Shown here: piece after piece, positions 59,943 to 64,000 of the stretch
How the letters are laid out: every line of letters begins with the position of its first letter
How positions within the stretch are numbered: position 1 is the stretch's first letter
From: Frigidibacter albus
GTDB taxonomy: Bacteria; Pseudomonadota; Alphaproteobacteria; Rhodobacterales; Rhodobacteraceae
NCBI RefSeq assembly: GCF_009908165.1
Contig: NZ_JAAAUC010000009.1
Span: 1-64,000 of the forward strand
Length of the DNA: 64,000 nucleotides
Direction: 5' to 3'
Program-made: the position numbers and the translations under genes
The notes under the pieces: model-generated
Database searches by the model: none
What the model saw: the letters and a program-made list of their open reading frames with translations, nothing else
Told to the model about the DNA's origin: nothing

Positions 59943-60812
59943 ATGATCGGAATCGCCGGCATCGCCATCATCTTCATCATGGTCTTCGGCGGCTATATCG
60001 CGGCCGGCGGCAAGATGGGCATCATCCTCCACTCGCTGCCCTATGAAATGGCGATGATCCTTGGCGCGGCCATTGGCGCCTTCGCGCTGTCCAACGACAT
60101 GGCGGGCGTCAAGCAGACAGCCCGCGATGTCGGCAAGGTGTTCAAGGGCCCGAAATGGAAGCCGCAGGATTACCGCGACCTGTTGTGCCTGCTGTTCGAG
60201 CTGATCCGGCTCGCCCGGCAAAACCCGGTGGCGATTGAAGAACATATCGAGGCGCCGGCCAATTCGCCGATCTTCAGCAAATATCCCAAGATTCTCACCG
60301 ACCACGAGGCCATCGACCTGATCTGCGACACGATGCGCTCTGCCTCGATGAACTACGACGACCCGCATCAGGTGGAGGAGGTCCTCGACAAGCGGATGGA
60401 GGCGAACCTGCACCATGCGCTGCATTCCAGCCACGCCTTGCAGACGGTGGCAGACGGCTTGCCGGCGCTTGGCATCGTCGCCGCCGTGCTGGGGGTGATC
60501 AAGACCATGGCCTCCATCGACCAGCCGCCCGAGGTGCTGGGCAAGATGATCGGCGGCGCGCTTGTCGGCACGTTTCTGGGGGTGTTCCTCGCCTATGGCT
60601 TCGTCGGCCCCTTCGCGGGGAAGGTGAAGACGGTCGTCGAGGAGGACGCGCATTTCTACAACCTGATCCGCGAGGTGCTGGTGGCGAACCTGCACCAGCA
60701 CGCCACCAATATCTGCATCGAGGTTGGGCGGCAGAACACGCCCCATCACATCCGTCCAAGCTTTTCCGAACTGGAAGAGGCGCTGAAGGCGGTAAAGCAG
60801 GAGGCGGCATGA
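59943..60812 (+). CDS. motA: Flagellar stator subunit MotA
   Basis: A 289-residue, four-TM proton-channel component. MIGIAGIAIIFIMVFGGYIAAGGKMGIILHSLPYEMAMILGAAIGAF opens it and ALQTVADGLPALGIVAAVLGVIKTM and GKMIGGALVGTFLGVFLAYGFVGPF form TM3/TM4 with the key prolines. I chose the ATG at 59943; the longer frame to 59874 has no TM. MotB is not in this window. A TTAAC half-site lies at 59863-59867. It overlaps the next gene by 4 bases (ATGA). Confidence 0.95.
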   Translation: MIGIAGIAIIFIMVFGGYIAAGGKMGIILHSLPYEMAMILGAAIGAFALSNDMAGVKQTARDVGKVFKGPKWKPQDYRDLLCLLFELIRLARQNPVAIEEHIEAPANSPIFSKYPKILTDHEAIDLICDTMRSASMNYDDPHQVEEVLDKRMEANLHHALHSSHALQTVADGLPALGIVAAVLGVIKTMASIDQPPEVLGKMIGGALVGTFLGVFLAYGFVGPFAGKVKTVVEEDAHFYNLIREVLVANLHQHATNICIEVGRQNTPHHIRPSFSELEEALKAVKQEAA

Positions 60813-63250
60813 GGGGTGCCGCGCTGGCCTGGCTGATCGCGCTGCTAGGGCTGTCTGGGGGGCCAGCGGCGGCCGAGACGTTCCGCCTGCGCTCGGGCGA
60901 GCACGCCAATTTCTCGCGTCTGGTGCTGGACGATCTGCCCGAAGGTGGCTCCTGGACGCTTGGCCGCGCGGGTTCGGAGTACGAGCTGCGGCTTGCGCTT
61001 GAGGGGGCAGGGTTCGACACCGGGCAGGTGTATCGGCTGATCCCGAAAACCCGGCTGTTGTCCCTCGAGGATGCGGGGCAGTCCACCCTGCGCCTGCGCG
61101 TGGCAGAGAATCACCATGCCATCGCCTTCGAGACCGAGACGCGCTCGCTGGTGATCGACATCCGCGCCGGGCCGCCGCCCGCAGGGTCGCGCTTCGAGGA
61201 CCCCGTCGAACCGCAATCGGCGCCCGTGCTGGCCTCTGCCCCTGCAGGGACCAGCTATCGCCCGGCCGCCCGGCCGCCGCCGCGGCTCGAGCTGTTCTGG
61301 GGCGGTGGCCTTGCGACGGACGGGTCCGACGCGTCCCCGCCTCCGGCCGTGTCGCCCCTTGCTCCCAGCCTGCCGGATCCGCGGGTGGTGCAGGCCGAGG
61401 CGGATCTGATGATGCAGCTTGGGCGCGCGGCGGCGCAGGGGCTGGTCGAGATCGACGTGCCGGACCCAAGGGCGCTGGTCGTGCCCTCGGCCGATGCAGC
61501 GCCAGTCGAGGAGGACGGCGCTGCGCAGAGCGCGGCCGAAGGCCCGGAGCCGTCCGGGCAGGCAGCGCCCGCTGCCGCGAAGATGGCCGAGGCGGCCCCT
61601 GCCGCGCCGTCCGATCCGGCCGGCCATCTTGCCGTCCACTCCGAAACCAGCATCGACCGAGCGATGGCGGACCAGTCCGAGAAGCCCGGCGTAACCTCTG
61701 AAGGCGAGACCTGCCTGCCCGCCACGGCCGTCGATATCGCCGCCTGGGGCGATGACCGCGCCTTTTCCGAACAGCTCGCCGATGCGCAGACAAGCCTGCT
61801 GGGCGAGTTCGACCAGCCCGATCCGGCGGCGGTGGAGCGGACGGTCAAGCTTTACCTCTACCACGGTTTCGGGGCCGAGGCGCGGGCGACTGCGGCGGCC
61901 TTCGGGCTGAAGGGCGACAGCGCGGCGCTGCTGCTGACGCTTGCAGAGATACTTGATGACGGACACGCGGACCGACCCGGTCCGCTTGCAGGCATGGCGG
62001 ATTGCGACACGGCCGCCGCGCTCTGGGCGGTGATGGCCGAGCCTCGGATCACGCCCGGCGCCACGGTTGATCATGGCGCGGTGCTGCGCGCTTTTTCAGC
62101 GCTGCCGCTGCATCTGCGCCGGGCGCTGGGGCCCGGTCTGGTGGAACGCTTCATCGAGGCCGGCGCGCCCGATACCGCCCGCGCGATCCGTGACGCCATC
62201 TTGCGGGCGGCGGGCGATCACGGGCCCGGGCTGCAGATGATCGACGCCCGGCTCGATCTTGCCCGGGGTGACAGCGCCGGGGCCGAGGCCGCGCTTGGGG
62301 CGGTGATCGAGGATGATGGCCCGCTTGGCCCAGAGGCGCTGATCCTGCTGATCGACACCCATCTGGCCGAGGGCAGGCCGGTACCGCCGCCGCTGACCGC
62401 GGCCGCCGCCGCGCTGGCCTTCGAGCATCGGGACTCGCCGCTTGGCAAGCCGCTGGCGCGGGCGCAGGTGCTCGGGCTGGCGTCGACCGGCGCCTTCGCC
62501 GCGGCAAGCGAGGAACTGGCGCGGACCGGGCCGCGATGGGCCGCGGAGGAGCGGCGGGTCGTGGCGCGCGAACTTGCCCGGATGCTCACCGACTGGCCCG
62601 ACGACGCGGTTTTCCTCGCTCGGTACTTCGCGGACCGGGACCTCTTCGACCGCGCCGATCCGCCCGTCGATCTGCGGCTGGATGTGGCAGGGCGCTTGCT
62701 GGACGCTGGCTTTGCCGCCGAGGCAAGCCTGGCCCTCGGCCCAGCCCGCATGGTTGCGGAGGGACGGATGATCGCCGCCCGCGCTGCGCTGATTGAGCGT
62801 GACACCGGTCAGGCGCTCGCGCTGCTGGCAGGCATGGTAGGCGCCGGACCCGCGGCCTTGCGCGCCGAGGCCCTTGGTCTCGCGGGCGATCACGCCGCTG
62901 CCGCCGAGGCCTATCGCCGAGCCGGCTTGCCGGAGCGGGCAGTGGCCGAGCAGTGGCGCGCCGGCGACTTGGAGGCGGTCCGCGGCAGCGGTACCGAGCC
63001 GCAGCGCGCGGTGCTGGCGCTGGATCCGCCGCAGGACACGACCGGGACCGAGGCGTCCCCGGCCCCCGACGATCCGGTGAGCCTTGCCGGCGCTCAGGCC
63101 TTGCTCGAGGCAAGCCGCGCCGCGCGGGACGCCTGGTCCGCGCTGCTGGCAGCCCCCGGGCCGGTCACGACTGTGCCGGGCGCCTTGCCCGGGCCTGGAG
63201 ACGCGGCGCCGGGAATTCAGCTGCCGGAGCTTTCAAGCTCCGGCAGCTGA
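60809..63250 (+). CDS. Large exported protein in the motA operon, function unknown
   Basis: An 813-residue protein with a signal peptide (AALAWLIALLGLSGGPAAA, about 3-22). The N-terminal beta-rich part (FRLRSGEHANFSRLVLDDLPEGGSWTLGR, about 25-120) is followed by a Pro/Ala linker (about 125-290). A long Ala/Leu-rich helical region (about 300-790) carries repeats like AGAEAALGAVIEDDGPLGPEALILLIDTHLAEG and AAEAYRRAGLPERAVAEQWRAGDL, resembling TPRs. It is coupled to motA (ATGA), so a periplasmic role in motor or rod assembly is plausible. I recognise no named family. Its last codons lie in a perfect 15-bp inverted repeat. Confidence 0.8.
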   Translation: MRGAALAWLIALLGLSGGPAAAETFRLRSGEHANFSRLVLDDLPEGGSWTLGRAGSEYELRLALEGAGFDTGQVYRLIPKTRLLSLEDAGQSTLRLRVAENHHAIAFETETRSLVIDIRAGPPPAGSRFEDPVEPQSAPVLASAPAGTSYRPAARPPPRLELFWGGGLATDGSDASPPPAVSPLAPSLPDPRVVQAEADLMMQLGRAAAQGLVEIDVPDPRALVVPSADAAPVEEDGAAQSAAEGPEPSGQAAPAAAKMAEAAPAAPSDPAGHLAVHSETSIDRAMADQSEKPGVTSEGETCLPATAVDIAAWGDDRAFSEQLADAQTSLLGEFDQPDPAAVERTVKLYLYHGFGAEARATAAAFGLKGDSAALLLTLAEILDDGHADRPGPLAGMADCDTAAALWAVMAEPRITPGATVDHGAVLRAFSALPLHLRRALGPGLVERFIEAGAPDTARAIRDAILRAAGDHGPGLQMIDARLDLARGDSAGAEAALGAVIEDDGPLGPEALILLIDTHLAEGRPVPPPLTAAAAALAFEHRDSPLGKPLARAQVLGLASTGAFAAASEELARTGPRWAAEERRVVARELARMLTDWPDDAVFLARYFADRDLFDRADPPVDLRLDVAGRLLDAGFAAEASLALGPARMVAEGRMIAARAALIERDTGQALALLAGMVGAGPAALRAEALGLAGDHAAAAEAYRRAGLPERAVAEQWRAGDLEAVRGSGTEPQRAVLALDPPQDTTGTEASPAPDDPVSLAGAQALLEASRAARDAWSALLAAPGPVTTVPGALPGPGDAAPGIQLPELSSSGS
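63218..63249 (+). terminator. Perfect 15-bp inverted repeat across the gene end
   Basis: CAGCTGCCGGAGCTT (63218-63232), TC, exact complement (63235-63249). The last codons and the first bases of the stop (TGA 63248-63250) are inside it. No U-tract follows (TCTTGAGG); an RNA boundary or attenuator is possible. Confidence 0.55.
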
Positions 63251-63328
63251 TCTTGAGGTCGGCGGTTACCGTTTCTCAACTCCTGGCGCCTAGCGTGAGG
63301 GCAGCAGCAAGAATTGCAGCGGGGCCCT

Positions 63329-64000
63329 GTGCAAATACATCTCCTCCATCGGGCGATCCGGTTTGTCGCGGCCCTGTGCGCCCTCGGGTGCCCGGTGCCT
63401 GCTTTGGCCAGCCCGGCTGATCTTTCTCTCGTCTGCGAGCAGGCCGCCGAGCAGGCCGCGCAGCAGATGGGTGTGCCGGTCTCGGTGCTGAAGGCGATCT
63501 CGCTGACCGAGACCGGGCGCAAGCGCGGCGGCGAGATGCGGCCCTGGCCCTGGACGGTCAACATGGAAGGGGCCGGCCATTGGTTCGAGACCGAGGACGA
63601 GGCGCGCAGCTTCGTCTATGGCCATTTCAAGCGGGGCGCCCGCAGCTTCGATGTCGGCTGTTTCCAGATCAACTACAAATGGCATGGCGAGAATTTCTCC
63701 TCGATCGACCAGATGTTCGACCCGTTGGCGAATGCGCGCTATGCGGCGACGTTCCTGCGAACCCTCCACGCCGAGAAGGGCGACTGGACCGCAGCGGCCG
63801 GGGCCTATCATTCCCGTACGCCAGAGTTTGCGGACAAATATGCCGCCCGCTTCGACAGGTTCCGCGCAGGCCTGCGGCATCAGGATCTGGGCGGCGTGCC
63901 CGAGATTCCCGATATCGTGCTGGCCGCGGCAGAGCCGTTCCGGCCGGTGGTGCCGAGGGTGAACCGCTTCCCGTTGCTGCAGGCCGGCAGCGGGGCGGGG
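63329..64000 (+). CDS. Lytic transglycosylase of the flagellar SltF type (3' end outside window)
   Basis: Open to the last base; 224 residues are visible from GTG 63329. An N-terminal signal (RFVAALCALGCPVPALA) is followed by an SLT domain: MGVPVSVLKAISLTETGRKRGG carries the catalytic Glu in LTETGR, VGCFQINYKWHGENF is the hallmark, and AAGAYHSRTPEFADKY closes it. Rhodobacter SltF opens peptidoglycan for flagellar rod passage, and the flagellar context fits. The start is a guess; no strong ribosome binding site is seen. Confidence 0.82.
   Translation, partial: MQIHLLHRAIRFVAALCALGCPVPALASPADLSLVCEQAAEQAAQQMGVPVSVLKAISLTETGRKRGGEMRPWPWTVNMEGAGHWFETEDEARSFVYGHFKRGARSFDVGCFQINYKWHGENFSSIDQMFDPLANARYAATFLRTLHAEKGDWTAAAGAYHSRTPEFADKYAARFDRFRAGLRHQDLGGVPEIPDIVLAAAEPFRPVVPRVNRFPLLQAGSGAG

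Overview
The window comes from a GC-rich alphaproteobacterium of the order Rhodobacterales (Rhodobacter/Paracoccus-like). The evidence is a bztABCD-type amino-acid transporter, Rhodobacterales-style LuxR/LuxI proteins, alphaproteobacterial flagellar accessory genes (PflI-like, MotE-like, a candidate SltF) and intergenic hairpin repeats ending in GATATTT. I saw no tRNA, rRNA, CRISPR array, prophage or intact insertion sequence. It reads as ordinary chromosome with accessory islands of regulation and motility.

Region 1 (1-15550) is the translation superoperon: the end of tuf, then S10 (rpsJ-rplC-rplD-rplW-rplB-rpsS-rplV-rpsC-rplP-rpmC-rpsQ), spc (rplN-rplX-rplE-rpsN-rpsH-rplF-rplR-rpsE-rpmD-rplO-secY-adk) and alpha (rpsM-rpsK-rpoA-rplQ). 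No rpsD lies in the alpha block. The order is standard, but strong hairpins sit in several internal gaps, a small secreted Cys/His-rich peptide gene is inserted between rpmD and rplO, and L3 carries a long Ala/Glu tail.

Region 2 (15550-21650) holds a quorum-sensing pair (luxR, luxI) whose upstream region carries a duplicated operator-like sequence. A housekeeping run follows: rarA, then a translationally coupled crcB-rluC-HAD phosphatase-ATP12 chaperone operon. Region 3 (21650-26400) is bztABCD, an ABC importer for acidic amino acids and their amides.

Region 4 (26400-43100) is mixed: minus-strand argB, a short ferredoxin-like gene and sixA; a decayed dnaE2 (imuC) remnant; cytochrome b561; an MsbA-like ABC exporter coupled to a tyrosine phosphatase; a class V aminotransferase; hrpB with a DUF3108 gene; meaB; an ArsR regulator divergent from two dimeric alpha-beta-barrel genes; rpmB; a PCuAC copper chaperone with a secreted partner; a sirtuin; a periplasmic Cys protein; and a CopZ-like chaperone.

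Region 5 (43100-50970) contains lepA, a Lys-rich small protein, and class Ib ribonucleotide reductase nrdHIEF. The nrd operon lies behind a cobalamin riboswitch and a promoter overlapped by an NrdR-like box. A YeiH-type transporter follows.

Region 6 (50970-64000) is motility: a chemoreceptor next to a periplasmic binding protein, then fliP-fliN-fliH-like-fliF on the minus strand, and divergently fliL, a PflI-like gene, a MotE-like gene, motA, a large exported protein, and a lytic transglycosylase running off the end. A CtrA-type site lies between fliF and fliL. The most promising less-described items are the chemoreceptor/binding-protein pair, the large motility-operon protein, the spc-operon peptide and the twin repeat upstream of luxR.
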